This document shows positions 32,309 to 45,048 of a stretch of 64,000 nucleotides of DNA, piece by piece. This stretch comes from Dioscorea cayenensis subsp. rotundata (Eukaryota; Streptophyta; Magnoliopsida; Dioscoreales; Dioscoreaceae), in assembly GCF_009730915.1 (NCBI RefSeq), contig NC_052479.1, positions 30,133,610-30,197,609 of the forward strand. Direction: 5' to 3'. Made by a program: the position numbers and the translations under genes. Every line of letters begins with the position of its first letter. The first letter of the stretch is position 1. Under the pieces are notes generated by a model, which saw nothing but the letters and a program-made list of their open reading frames with translations, searched no databases and was not told the DNA's origin.

Positions 32309-33911
32309 CTATTTAGTTTCTTCTTCTTTCATCTGGCTCTCATGGTTTGTTCTCCCATCCAATAGAGGCTCTGCCAAGTTGCTCTCACAGTCCTGCCAGT
32401 GTTTAACAACTGCCACAGTGGTTCTTGGAGAGTCTTCTGTTAGATTTAGTTCTCCCTCTTCATTTATATCCTTGGCTTTACCCCATAAAACCATATACAA
32501 TCCGGTGATAACAGCAACAATACCTGCCAAGCTGAAAACTCCATATTGTTATTGTTTAGTTTTTCAGGCCTCAAAAAAAAGCTCTGGACTTTTTTTTTTC
32601 TAACTATACCTTCCTGTATAAAGTTCTTCACGGAGCAGGACAGAAGCCAAGATGGTAATAATCACAGTACAGAGTGGGCTGAACATGGCAGAGAACAGAG
32701 GCCCTCTTTTTGATATGCACCAAGCTTGAACACTTACTGTAAGAGCAGATCCCATTACTCCCTGTATACAAATTTTTTTTTATATCAATGCTTCCATTCC
32801 TCTTGCATATATATATATATATATTGGTTTGTTTGGTTTAGATACTTACTGTGTATAGACAACAGAACCACTGAAAACGTGAATTGATCTTCCAAATACT
32901 TAGGCTTGGTTCAACAAAAACAGTTAGGATAGCTGACAGGATAGTTGATAAGAAACACATCCAAGTTGCTAATGAAAGTGGATCCAGATAGCTTTTGCAT
33001 ATCAGTCCCTTTTTGTTTTTTTCCAGAAAAGAGAAGATGTTTTAGCTTTTAATTCTATATATGTACTTGGAAAACATATATGGACCACCAAAATTATTGC
33101 ATTTACCTGCAATATTAACCAGATTGATCCACAACAATTGCTTGCTATTAGAAAGAGGAAGCCTATCATCAAATCCTCCCATTTTGAATGTAACTCAAAG
33201 TTCAGAATCTTTGGACCTTTGAACACTGCCATGGAAACAGCTCCTCCAACACATGTTATTGTGCCGAAGATTTTAGCCATGCTTCTTATGCTCCTTATTT
33301 CTACCTTCTCTAATCTGCTCTCAAAAGTCAGAACATTTGTTTGTGATACTGAAAAATTTCTGTTAGTGAATTTATTTACCCTATAGAAACTGCCATGACA
33401 AAGGTTATTACAGGAGTTAGATTGCCCACAGCACTAGCCAATGTAGAACTTGCCAGCTTTAGTCCTTGATAGTATGCAAACTGATTCAGTGTTGAACTAC
33501 AAATAAAAACACAATCACTAATACATCAAATCAAAGTCTAACAACAGAGAACTACTAGTAATAAATGTTCTTACCCAATTAGAGCAGCCATAAATACCAC
33601 AGTGAAACCTTTTACTCCCAATGCTTCCTGATTTCTTCTTTTCCAAATGAGACTAGAAATCAGTATACATAGATAAATAAATGGCTTTGTGTAGAAAAAA
33701 GAGAGAAAGAGAGAAAGAGAGACCTTCTTTTGAGGAGAGTAATAGGTGCTAAGACTAGAGTTGCCATAGCTTGCCTGTAAACAGTATAAACCATAGGATT
33801 CATGCCTTGTGTTAAGACAGACTTAGCTAAGAGTGCATTGATTGCATAGATCCATTGCAAGGCAAACATGGACAACTCTGGTTTGTACTCTTCAAACCTC
33901 CATCTCCCCAT
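32309..33911 (-). CDS. WAT1-related (EamA/nodulin MtN21-like) transporter
   Basis: Seven exons: 33911-33724, 33652-33575, 33496-33380, 33317-33107, 33008-32850, 32761-32610 and 32531-32309, giving 375 residues. The ATG at 33911 is used. About ten hydrophobic segments and two EamA halves can be traced. Family blocks are ALQWIYAINALLAKSVLTQG, MNPMVYTVYRQAMATLVLAP, STLNQFAYYQGLKLASSTLA, NLTPVITFVMAVSIG, CKSYLDPLSLATWMCF and AWCISKRGPLFSAMFSPLCT, then LASVLLREELYTGS. The cytosolic tail ends AEPLLDGR. WAT1 itself exports auxin from the vacuole; other members move amino acids or other metabolites, so the substrate here is unknown. The acceptor of intron 4 (AAAAAG|GGA) is weak but required by phase. 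Confidence 0.93.
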
Positions 33912-34476
33912 CTCCACTCACTAATCAAAACCTTCACCCCTTAAGAACTATATACACCATCAACATTACATGTATATTTATGTGTTTATCTCTAGTGATG
34001 CCAAAAACCATTGAGTTTTAATTATTTATTTCAATGTCTTGTCATTGTTTGTCTTCTTTTTCAAACTCTATAGTGTTGTTGTTGTCTGAGTGTCCAAGCT
34101 GTTGTTGGGTTGTGATGTTCTGTTTGCATGTGAAATGGTGAGAGTTGCAGAGAGGAAGGTGGTATTTGTTGAAGTATGTGTTTGCTGGTTACACGTCACA
34201 TGATTCTGTGATTGATTAGGGTTTAGAATCTTTAGTAGAAAACAAATAATGCAAGTACTTGTTTAATTATCATGTTCTTGATCTTCATTCATTGTTTTGT
34301 TTTGTTTGTGAGATTGTCTTGTGTGCTTGTGTGTATATGACAGTGTTAGTGCTTTGTATCTTTGTGCATTTTATTTATTTATTTATTTTTATTTTCATAT
34401 ATATATCTATAGTTCAAGATTGCTTTATATGAAGAATAAAAATTATTCAAAATGTTGTTTGATGTTATGAAGGTCA

Positions 34477-34518
<42 letters not shown>

Positions 34519-34924
34519 TTTGGAAGACACAGGCAAAGATTATTATAGGAGAAATTATAGAGTTTTTATACAAAACTGAAAGATTTCAGATGTAATTAGA
34601 AACTTTTCTTTTTAATATTTACATAAATTATATCCATTTGTGTATGATTTTTTTTTACTAATTTATAATAGAAGGCATTATATATATTTAGCAAGAGTTT
34701 ATATTTATGCAGAGAAATTAGAAAAAGTTTATCCTTTTTTTTAAAAAAAATGATAACTTAGAAACAAATCACACACTAATTTGAATATTGTTAATAAGCA
34801 ATAATGAAGGAGAAAAGGAAAGTTTGCCATTTTTAGTGGCGCCATATTAAACTTCACCATTAATTTCCAAAATTAAAAAAAAATCCATTTATGATTTATA
34901 TATGTAAAAATATTAGTATGTTTG

Positions 34925-35062
34925 CTAATGAGCACAGGGTCTTTTGTGTAAGGTGTTTATGTTTCAATAAAAAGATGTGTTGAAAAGTTAGATTCGAACT
35001 TCAACTGCACTGAGCCGATGCATGTCCCTAATGTGAATTGTCTATTTTTATTAAAAAAAAAA
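34925..35062 (+). mobile_element. Decayed tRNA-derived SINE
   Basis: GAGCACAGGGTCTTTTGTGTAAGGTGTTTATG resembles the 5' part of the better-preserved SINE at 35349. It is followed by a box-B-like TTAGATTCGAACTTC, then a TGCATGTCCCTAATG body and a run of A. No clear target duplication was seen. Confidence 0.45.
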
Positions 35063-35348
35063 ATAACCTGTTTGATTCTTGTTTTCTTATATAGACATTA
35101 AACATGTTTTTTTAAATAATCAAAATTAGAAGGAAGTCAAGTCATGGAGTTAACATAATTTTATTTATTTATTTTCTTTACATTTTAAATTAGCCACTGT
35201 TTGTCTGTAAAGTGAGGCCCTTTGTTTGGTAGAATTTTCTTTCAAGGAAAAAATAATCCAAATGCTAACAAGAGAAAAAAAAAAAAACATAAAAAAGGAA
35301 TAATAATTTGAGATTAAAAAAACAATCAAAATAAAAAAAATTACTAAA

Positions 35349-35528
35349 TTAGCCAACGACGATTTGGACTATTGGCATTGGGTTCTTTGCGTAAGGTGTT
35401 CGCCTCGAGTGTCGAGCGTGGCTCTCCGAGTTCGATCCCTATCTCGCGCAAGATGAGGGCACGGTTCGGTGATGAGCGCGACTCCCTCACGTGTTCGTCC
35501 CTGGGTTTTGGCGCTTATCGTCTTTCTC
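35349..35528 (+). mobile_element. tRNA-derived SINE with target-site duplication
   Basis: The 180-bp GC-richer body is flanked by the direct repeat AAAAATTACTAAA at 35336-35348 and 35529-35541. It contains a box-A-like region (GGCATTGGGTTCTTTGCGTAAGG) and a good box B (GAGTTCGATCCC). The body carries GATGAGGGCACGGTTCGGTGATGAG and ends TTATCGTCTTTCTC. The length, internal pol III promoter, lack of coding capacity and 13-bp duplication fit a SINE inserted fairly recently. Confidence 0.8.
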
Positions 35529-36134
35529 AAAAATTACTAAACTAATTCCAAATCCAATCTATGTTTTAATTTTTATTTTTTTAAAGAGGCCCACCCCAAG
35601 TTTGAGGAAATATCCGAAATTAAAATTAATAAAATTCATTTATTTCAGAATTACATCCAAACTTTATTGCTAAATTAAAATTATTACAAATTGCATTTTT
35701 ATTTTTGTTCTATATATATATTATATATATTCAACACTATAAAATTAGCTGCTAAAAGAATCAACACTATAAATTGCCTTCTTTCGCTATCTATTAAATG
35801 GTAACCAACCAACAGATATACACAATTACACAGATATTATTGTAAAAAGCAAAAAAAGAAAAAAAAAAGATAATATAGGATACTATTAAATTAAATTCAA
35901 CTAACATTAACTACCAAATAAAGACATAATTATGGGTATTGAAAAGGGTCCATTATCATCCACACTAATCGATAAACATAATTTCATCTAATCAATTTAG
36001 GATTAAGATTTAAGTTAGTCTAAACACTTCCCCCATGTAACCACATTTTTATTTTATCGAAAACATTAGTCTAAATCCCTCCTCAATTTTTTTATGGATA
36101 ACTTAAACGATAATGACTGATAACCTTTCAGTCA

Positions 36135-36290
36135 ATTAGCACCGGATCTTTTGCATAGTATATTTATGTTCTACAGATGAAATAAATTCATACTTTGACT
36201 TACACAGAGATAAAGGCTCAAGTGTATTATGATAGTAATTCTATATCTGTGCATGCCCTTAATACGTGGCTTGTCTAAATTACATTAAAT
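36135..36290 (+). mobile_element. Decayed SINE-like copy
   Basis: Shares AGCACCGGATCTTTTGCATAGTATATTTATGTT and a 3' TGCATGCCCTTAATACGTGGCTTGTCT with the copy at 34925-35062, then ends in an A-rich tract. It is strongly diverged; I see no box B of good quality. Confidence 0.35.
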
Positions 36291-38103
36291 AATAAAAAAA
36301 ATGACTTTCATGACTTTGATGATGTGAATGAATGTTTTGATATTTTTTTGTTTTGAGATTCTCAATAGTTCAAAATAAAGAATTTGGATTGAAGATAACA
36401 AAATGACATTGCTTCAAGATCTTGTTAATTGAACAATGTTAGTGACTGGTGAGCTAACACATACATATATATATATATATATATACATATAAAAATTTAA
36501 GGCAGAGTTGGGCAGTAGTTCACTTCTTGGTAGCCCAAAATGATATCTTCCTTCAATTTTTATAATTTTTTTTTAATATCCAAAAGTTAGTAACAAATCA
36601 GGCAACCAAACACAAAAAAATTTAAGTTCAATATTGATTTGTTAATAAGACAATGTTTCTTGAAAAGGAAGAGATAGATATTCAAAACATGTTATACTCT
36701 TAAAACTTTTGTTTTAATTAAACAATTAAGTTAGTTATTTAGATTTGATAAGTAGATAGATAGGTAGATATCCAAAGGTTTTAATGCACATAACTATGTA
36801 TTATGAGAGCACCATTTATAAGTTCTTTTAATATGATATCTTCATTTATTTATTATGATATCAAAGTTTGAGCAATTAGTTTAGCTTATAGAATTAATTT
36901 TTTTGTTATTTATCATATAATAAAAATTTATTTTGGTTATATTAAGAAATATCTAATATCAATTTAAAATCTATTTAAAGTTAATATATAATTAATACTC
37001 TAATCTCCATTCAAACACAATGAAAATTAAGAAAAAAAAATTAATATAATTCTCAAATTTAATACAAATTCATTCAACTTGGTTTTATCTTTAACTATAG
37101 GTCCTACTTCATATACTTAAGTTTTCATTAAATTAACAGAGATTATGAGATGCATGGTAGCACATCATTTTAATAAGATGTTAACATCAATAAAAAAACA
37201 AAAATTAGAAGAAATGTTGCAATAGTTTTTTCTTCGTAGATGGAGGTATATACCACATTTATTTATATATTTTAACTTAATAATAATTTTTCGTATGAGT
37301 ATATCAAACCAATTAATATATAGTTAAAAGAAAAGGCAAAAATATAAAAAAACATTAAGCTACAAAGATGAAACAGTAAAGCGAATAATTATCATAATAA
37401 AACCTCCTCCGAGTCATCGAAATTCCAATTTTGTTTTTTATTTAATTGCATGAAAATTTTCTACTATGAAAATAGAATTTGTTTTCCTCAAACACACTAA
37501 AATTTTTAATTAAAATATTGTAACCGCATGAAATTAAATCATAAAAAGTAAAAAATAGTCAAAATGATTCAATTAAAATATAAGATAAGTTAACCCCTTG
37601 TCCCCTTGTCTCATACTATTGATTAACAAACATATTTGAATGCCAATATACTAAAGCATGTCTTAAATTTAATTTTCATTTGTTGTTTCCACTTATGTTC
37701 AACTAAACCGAATAAGTTGATGGATGTGGGTAGCCTTCATATAATAATTAGTACTAAAACACAAGTTTCATAAAAAAAAATTATATATTTTTCAAAGTTC
37801 TTTCTTTTTAATGTAAGTAGAGATGACCAAGAAATCTTAATCAAGAATTAATAATTTAGGTTGCTTACAAGAAAGTGTAAAAAAAAATATTACTTATATT
37901 GTCCTATCAATTTTTTAATTTTCTTTTATTATTTTAGAAAGCTAAAAGGAAAACACATGTTAAATTTATTCGATGATGTCAATCATGTTTATGTTATGAA
38001 TAAAATCGTATGAAAGAAAAGTACAAAATCAATCTGAGATCATTTTTTATTTAGTTCTCTATGGGCAAGTTTTTTTTTTCAAGTGCATCATTAATATTAA
38101 TAA

Positions 38104-38330
38104 GGAACCGTGCGTTAGCCCAATGGTAACTACTTATGCAACTCGATACCTCTCAGATTACAATTCACTTTCTAATCCCCTGTAAGAGTTCTGTGTGAAA
38201 AATATCTCTCGTTCTCTCCTCCATATTGCATGGCGCGCGGCTATCCCTAGGTGGTTAGTCAAGCCACCCTATGTAACTGGTGCATCTCTATACCCGCTTA
38301 CCCTTTGCTTTATTGTTTGTCGACTTCATA
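38104..38330 (+). mobile_element. tRNA-derived SINE-like element, second family
   Basis: Begins ACCGTGCGTTAGCCCAATGGTAAC, a box-A-like block. A box-B-like CAGATTACAATTC follows about 35 bp later. The unique body contains CATGGCGCGCGGCTATCCCTAGG and AAGCCACCCTATGTAACTGG. It ends in an AT-repeat tail. No convincing target duplication was seen. The head resembles the SINE at 45880 (GGATAACCCAATGGTATGAC). Confidence 0.5.
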
Positions 38331-38579
38331 ATATATATATATATATATATAAATTAAAAAAAATATATATTTCTCTTATGTTTACCTATTCTCATACTCA
38401 ACTACCGATAGTTTTCATTTGAATCATTAACCAATGTTTAGACTAATCATAAGATATGTAAATACATAAATCAATTTGTTCTCTTAATCACTGATATGAT
38501 ATCTTTGACTCAAATTCACAAAACCAAACAGATATACAAACCGAAGTTTCCATTGATCAACTCTTTCATAATAAAAAAC

Positions 38580-38581
38580 TA

Positions 38582-38634
<53 letters not shown>
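38580..38634. repeat. (AAT)n microsatellite
   Basis: An uninterrupted run of about 18 AAT triplets. A shorter (AAT)n run lies at about 40322-40348. Confidence 0.92.
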
Positions 38635-38636
<2 letters not shown>

Positions 38637-40414
38637 TAGAAAAACTTCTCAAAAGTCCAAATTACAACAACCAACACCATCTCATTTTTATTACAACAAA
38701 TGTCAAGCCTTTTCTCTTCATCACATTATTATATATATATATATATATATATATGAAGATATATACATAAATAAAATATATATATCATGGTTTTCTCATG
38801 GAGAAACCATGACTTCATGAGTCATGACCTACTACACTTGCTTGTTGGCTTGTTTGGCTTGTAAAATTCCAACTTATGAATTACCATGAAGAAGTAAAAT
38901 AAGCAAAGATGAGCCACGTTTTGGGTGCAAGATGTCCAAGTTCAAGTCATCATTCATTGTTTCTTGTTTTCTTTTCAAACACTTCATGTAGAGATGGTGA
39001 ACTGTTTAACCTCTTTTTGATTTGTTTTGATCTAGAAAACTAGATGGGCAAACATACCAAGAAAACTACTTATTTTCCTTTTATTTTATTTTATTTTGAA
39101 ATCCAAGTGTTTGATTTAATTATTCGAGTCATATTTTTACTTACATTTGTATGTATATATCTTATTCATAATTTTTATTATATAGGTTAGAAAGAAGAAA
39201 CACATTGCATCATTTGTTTTTTCACCTTAATCATGTTAATCATATTAATTAATGCAGCAATTTTTTTTTTAAACTTATGGTGTTGTTTCCCTAATTAGGT
39301 TTGCAATTTTTTTTTTAATAAGGGTAATAAACACAATTACTTTTAGGGATAAGAGCACAAGAAACAATATAAGCCCACACGTGTGCCTTCACTTGGCTAA
39401 TACAGAAATTGAGTTGCAAACTCACATCCATAGCCGGAGACTTGTGACACCACTGTATCCGGCGCATTTTAAACCTGGGCAATGAGCATCCCACATACTA
39501 TATCTTTTATAGTGGGGTTAGTATCACTGGACCAAAGATTTTTAATGATATGTAAATATTTAACTGATATTTTCAAATTAGATAAAATACATATATTAAA
39601 TAAGAAATTTCGCTCAATTATACGTTTCTTAGGTCATATTCATTCCTATACAGAGCTTTTAAATGGATTGGACGGCCAAGCATGTTTTGAAACATGTAGA
39701 TAAAAATCTAGTACTTGGATTCTATAATTTTTAGGCACTTAATTATGTCTTTTTCTTTCAAATATTGTACTTAGTATGTTAGGATATAATAACAACTAAA
39801 ATTGATATATAAATAGCATTTTAAATCTCACTTTCAAACCCCCTTTTATCTGGGTAATTCTACACTCAATTTCCACCCTCGTCTCTCTCTCTCTACATAT
39901 TTGTTCTCTGTTTTTACTTTTAATTCTTAAATCTACAAACATTTATAAACATATGTAAATAACATATTGTGTGTATATATATATACGTATACTATATTGA
40001 ACATAATTTATCTACTTATTAAAACATTTATATTTTTAGTATATATATATATATATATTATAAATGATAAGTAACAATATCTAACGTAGCTTTGTTTATT
40101 CAATTTTTTTTCTTAAAAAAAAAAGCAACAATAAATTTCTATACATTATTATATATAAATATTCAACTGAATAAGTGCTGTTTACAAGCAGTGATCACTT
40201 TGTCTTTATAAATTAAAATTACTACATAAATTAAAAAATCACCAGCTATTAATGACAGACATAGCTTATCTACACAAAATAAAAAATAATAAATAAATAA
40301 AAGTAACAAAATAAATAAATAAATAATAATAATAATAATAATAATAATGGCTCCACCACCATGCAATTGTTTGACAATGTCCACAATCCCAAAGTAGTTC
40401 ATCTTCCAAATGAC

Positions 40415-40424
40415 TATATATATA
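40415..40424 (+). promoter_or_regulatory. Probable TATA box of CER3
   Basis: TATATATATA within GACTATATATATACACAC, about 260 bp before the start codon. It would give a 5' UTR of roughly 235 nt made mostly of CTT repeats. Confidence 0.5.
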
Positions 40425-40465
40425 CACACACACACACACAATCCCACACACCATTCCTCTTAACT

Positions 40466-40467
40466 CC

Positions 40468-40501
<34 letters not shown>

Positions 40502-40649
40502 TTCTTCTTCTCTACATATATAGAAAGAAACAGTAGTGTGATCCTTCTCTTCTTCTTCTTCTTCTTCTCTACATATATAGAAAGAAACAGTAGTGTGATC
40601 CTTCTCTTCTTCTTCTTCTTCTTCTTCTTCTTCTTCTTCTTCTTCTTCA
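40466..40649 (+). repeat. CTT microsatellite and 57-bp tandem duplication in the CER3 5' leader
   Basis: Long CTT runs are interrupted by two identical blocks, TCTACATATATAGAAAGAAA plus CAGTAGTGTGATCCTTC, starting at 40511 and 40568 (period 57). CTT-rich plant leaders often act in transcription or translation. The duplicated block is recent because it has not diverged. Confidence 0.85.
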
Positions 40650-40682
40650 TCATCATCATCATCTTGGGTGGTGACATTGATG

Positions 40683-43600
40683 ATGGTGGCTGCTCCCTTG
40701 TCTTCCTGGCCTTGGGAGCACCTTGGCAACTACAAGGCATGCAATCCTTTCTCTTTCTCTACCTCTCTCTCATGTGTACAAACTTGTTATCTTTTTCTCT
40801 GCATGCATGTCTGACTACAGTTTTACTCTATTTACTGTGCTTGTACATCCATGCTCTCTCTGTCTGTAGACTTATTCAATATATGTTTACTTGTCTTTTG
40901 ACTCTTTTGCTTCTGCATGTCTGAAGATGAAGGTTTCCTGTCTCTCTCTTTCTCTCTCTCTCTACTCTTGTTTCATATGTACCATACAAATACATATATT
41001 CTCATCTCTGTTTCTATATGTCCAAAAACTGAAGCCTTTTGCTCTCTCTTTATATATATACATATATATATATATATACATGTATAAATACTTGTCTTCC
41101 TTTCTTCATGTCTGAAACTAAATCTCTTCTCTGTTGTCCTCTTTCTCTACACTTGCTTCATGTCTGCATGCTTCTCTAAATATGAAATATATAATATACA
41201 TATACATATATATATATATATAGCTTCATGCATGCATAGTTTTGATTGTTTCTTCATTAATTCTGAAGATAAAGTCTAGCTTCTCTTTCTTTCTGCATGT
41301 CTGAACATGAACCTTCAATCTTTTCTCTGTTTTTTACAGTACGTACTGTGCGCACCACTGATTGGCAAAGCCATGCATGCATGGGCATGCACACACCACT
41401 TCCAAGCTCACTCATGGCCACTCCACGTCCTCACTCTCCTCGCTCTCCGCGCCATCATCTACCAACTCTGGTGCTCCTTCTCCAGCATGCTTTTCCTCAC
41501 TCGCCGCCGCCGTGTCCTCACCGCCGGCGTTGACTTCTCCCAAATCGACTCTGAGTGGCACTGGGACAACTTCCTTATCCTCCAAACTCTCCTTGCTTCC
41601 TTTGCCTACCTCTCCTTCCCTTCTCTTTCCTTTCTCCCATTCTCCAACTCCAAAGGCTTTCTCTTTGCTCTTCTTCTCCATGCCTTCCTTTCAGAACCTT
41701 TGTTCTATTTCATTCACAAGTGTTTCCATAAAGGCACTCTCTTTTCTCACTACCATTCCCTTCATCACTCCTCCAAGGTACCCCATCCTTTCACAGGTAT
41801 ATGCCCTTAAAAAAAAAAGCTTAATTAGTGTGTTCTGACCTCTCTTTAATGGTGTCATTTACTTCTTCTCACACTACTTGTTGTTGTTTGGAATTTTGTA
41901 GCTGGGTTTGCAACTCCATTGGAGCACCTTGTGCTGAGTTTGGTCATGGCTGTGCCTCTTGTAGGGGTGTCCTTAATGGGACTTGGCTCTGTGTCCTTGA
42001 TTTTTGGCTATGTGTTGCTCTTTGATTTTTTAAGGTGTTTGGGACATTGCAATGTGGAGATTTTCCCTCATAAACTCTTCAAGGCTTTTCCCCTCCTCAG
42101 ATTCCTCATCTACACTCCTACGTATGTACTCTCTCTTTCTCTCTCATTTATTGATTCATTGATTGATTGGTTTGTTTGTTTGTTTGTTTGTTTCCTCATA
42201 AATTTTGCTTTCTAGGGTTTCAATTTTTGTAGTACTTCACCCTTTTCTGTTTTACTGTTGTTCTTCTTCAATGGATTGGAAGTCTAGGGCTTCCAATTTG
42301 ATCAATTGCTCTGTAAATTCTTTTGTCCCACACAATTGGTGAATGGTAATAATCTAGTGTTTCAATTTTACTAACACTTTTCACTTTTTGGTTTTGCTGT
42401 TGTTTCTTAATCAATAGATTGGAAATCTAGGGCTTCTTCCAATTTGATAAATTGCTCAGTAAATTCTTTTACAATTAGTAGAAGGTTGTAATCTAGGCTT
42501 CAAATTGATGGATTTCTTAAGACTTTGGAAAACCCTAAGAAAATTCTCAAAAGGGACCACAAGTCACACAATTGCTGCTGTGTGTTAGGTGTGCTTCCCT
42601 GGGCCCTTTTCTCTTTTCATTTTCAAGAGTACAACTCCCAAAACCTACTTCCTTTTCTGCTCATCAAACTCAACAACCTAATTAAATCATACAGATATTC
42701 AATCTTTTGTTTGATGTACTGATTTGTTTATCTCATATGCAGATACCACAGCATTCATCACATGGACAAAGACTCAAATTTCTGCCTTTTCATGCCACTC
42801 TTTGATCTTTTGGGTGGAACTCTAAACCCTAATTCATGGCAACTGCAGAAGGAAATCAGCTCAGGTTTGTTTAAAACTTTGAATCTGAATGCATTCAAGG
42901 ACAATTTGCACAGTAAGTCAGTAACCCTATCTAGCCCACTTGAGCAGCTGAATTGAATGTCCAGTTGCATGATTCTGAGTCCCTTTCTGCCATCCCAGTG
43001 CCAGACTTTTTTTTTTTCTCTGGTGTTTGTGATGCCTCTGTAGAAAAAACTCTGGCCTTATTCACTTCAATTAAGAATTAGGGTTTGTTTGTAGGACCAT
43101 CTAGGTCAAAAAAGTTCTGCCAAAGGTTTAAATGCTCTGCTGGTTTCACTGTTGAATATTAGATATGGTCCATCAATGCAAGAAGTTATGTTGCAGTAAT
43201 AGTTCCTCTGTTTGACATTGTTTGCATTTATACTTGTTGTTGGCTCAATCCATACTAAATTTTTTTTATATAAAATTGCTGCAATGCAGGGAAAAATGAT
43301 CAAGTTCCTGACTTTGTATTCCTACTGCATATCGTCGATATAACATCATCTCTTCATGGACCGGTTGTTTTCCGTTCATTCAGTTCACTTCCATTCACAA
43401 CTAAACTTGCCATCTTGCCAATGTGGCCGTGTGCGTTTATCGCCATGCTCTGCATGTGGGCTTGGGCGAAGACATTCCCCGTCTCATTTTACAATCTCCA
43501 GGGAAAATTGCATCAATTGTGGGTGGTTCCTAGATATGGTTTTCAGGTGCTAAAATATCACAAATCAATTCATATCACTGACACTTTAACTGAAACATAA

Positions 43601-45048
43601 ATTAACTTACAACACAATGCTCCATCCAATTCTGCAGTATTTCTTGCCATTTGCCGCCAATGGTATCAATAAACTGATTGAACAAGCCATCTTGAGAGCC
43701 GATGAGATCGGCGTCAAAGTCCTCAGCCTTGCAGCATTGAACAAGGTTAGCTTCTCAGAAAAACATACAACTCGCTGCCATGCATGTCAGTAAAATTTAA
43801 AGCTTGACAAAGAATGAGGAAACTTGTCAGTGTTCATTGTCTTTATGAACTATGATTTCCTAAATTTGCAAATATGGTGTTTAAATGCCACATGAAAGCC
43901 ATGTGAACTTGTATTAATAGGTAGTCAGTAGACATTAGCTTGTTCTTTCTTTCTGGTCTTTTATCCTGGTAAATGGGGCAGATGACCCACCAAGCCTTAA
44001 CTGATACTCAGTTATGGTGACTGCTTGCTTGTCTTAAATGCAACAAAGGATGAAGCTTTTTTTTTTTTAATTATTAGTTGGATCAAGAGTAACATAATGT
44101 GGAATGGGATTAGAGCTTCAATTTAATTCTCTTTTTTTTTTTCTGCAGAATGAATCACTTAATGGTGGTGGGACATTGTTTGTGAACAAGTACCCGGATT
44201 TAAAAGTTCGAATCGTCCATGGAAACACTTTAACAGCAGCGGTGATCATTAATGAGATTCCTAAGGATGTGAAGGAGGTGTTCTTGACAGGAGCTACCTC
44301 CAAGCTTGGCAGAGCCATTGCATTGTATCTATGCAGGAAGAAAATCAAAGTTTTGGTAAGCTAGTTAACTCCATCACTTTTTTCTTGTAAACAATCAGCA
44401 CAAGATGTGCTTTTTTAAACATTTGAATTGGATTGAATTGTAGATGTTAACACTTTCAACTGAGAGATTTCAAAAGATCAAAAAGGAAGCACCACCAGAA
44501 TACCAACAGTATATTGTTCAAGTGACCAAGTATCAAGCTGCGCAGCATTGCAAGGTATCATGTGATACTACAAGATGATTAGACTTTGCAAACTCTATCT
44601 AAATCTAACTTTTGTTAAATCTTCTGAAATGTATGAAGACATGGATTGTTGGTAAGTGGTTGTATCCTCGGGAACAACGGTGGGCACCGTCGGGCACTCA
44701 TTTTCACCAGTTCGTCGTTCCACCTATATTCGGGTTCAGGAAGGACTGCACTTATGGGAAATTAGCTGCAATTAAGCTGCCTAAAGATGTTCAAGGACTC
44801 GGAATGTGTGAGGTATGTACTCTATTTAATTTTGTTTTACCCGAAAATTCACTTATGGAAAACTTCACTGATTGTTTCGGCAATGTTAACAGTATACACT
44901 TGACCGAGGAATTGTACATGCGTGTCACGCCGGAGGCGTGGTGCATTGTCTGGAAGGATGGACACATCATGAGGTCGGAGCAATCGATGTGGACCGGATC
45001 GACATTGTCTGGAATGCAGCCATGAAACACGGCTTAACACCAGTCTGA
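40683..45048 (+). CDS. CER3: ECERIFERUM 3 wax-biosynthesis protein
   Basis: Ten exons: 40683-40736, 41340-41796, 41902-42121, 42743-42864, 43290-43546, 43638-43745, 44149-44355, 44444-44554, 44639-44812 and 44893-45048, giving 621 residues. The N-terminus is [18 protein letters not shown]. Membrane segments carry fatty-acid-hydroxylase-type histidine motifs (HKCFH, HYHSLHH, HSIHH). The C-terminal WAX2 domain includes [48 protein letters not shown] and the conserved end [15 protein letters not shown] then [19 protein letters not shown]3 works with CER1 in the endoplasmic reticulum to turn very-long-chain acyl-CoA into alkanes of the cuticle. Two ATGs lie in tandem at 40680 and 40683; the second has the better context. 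Intron 1 uses a GC donor (AAG|GCATGC), which the frame requires. Confidence 0.96.
42212..42492 (+). repeat. Tandem duplication of about 140 bp inside CER3 intron 3
   Basis: Two diverged copies start CTAGGGTTTCAATTTT (42212) and CTAGTGTTTCAATTTT (42354). Both contain GGATTGGAA/AGATTGGAA, TCTAGGGCTTC, CCAATTTGAT and AAATTCTTTT. A short third start follows at 42493. Confidence 0.75.

Larger units (their letters stand above)
33912..40414. other. Gene-poor AT-rich stretch with SINE-derived sequence
   Basis: About 6.5 kb without a gene I can support. It contains the WAT1 upstream region, several tRNA-derived SINE copies (about 34925-35060, 35349-35528, 36135-36290 and 38104-38330), TA tracts (34481-34515, 36467-36484, 38730-38755) and an AAT microsatellite at 38580-38634. 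A G-box-like ACACGTGT lies near 39378 upstream of CER3. All open frames in this stretch are short and low-complexity. Confidence 0.6.

Noticed and set aside
39380-39700. A possible repeat or gene fragment near CTGGGCAATGAGCATCCCAC
   Set aside because: I could not find flanking repeats, pol III boxes or a coding domain, so no element was called.
40361-40924. Phe/Leu-rich and Lys/Glu-rich frames over the CER3 leader
   Set aside because: They are translations of the CTT microsatellite. The real protein starts at 40683 in another frame.
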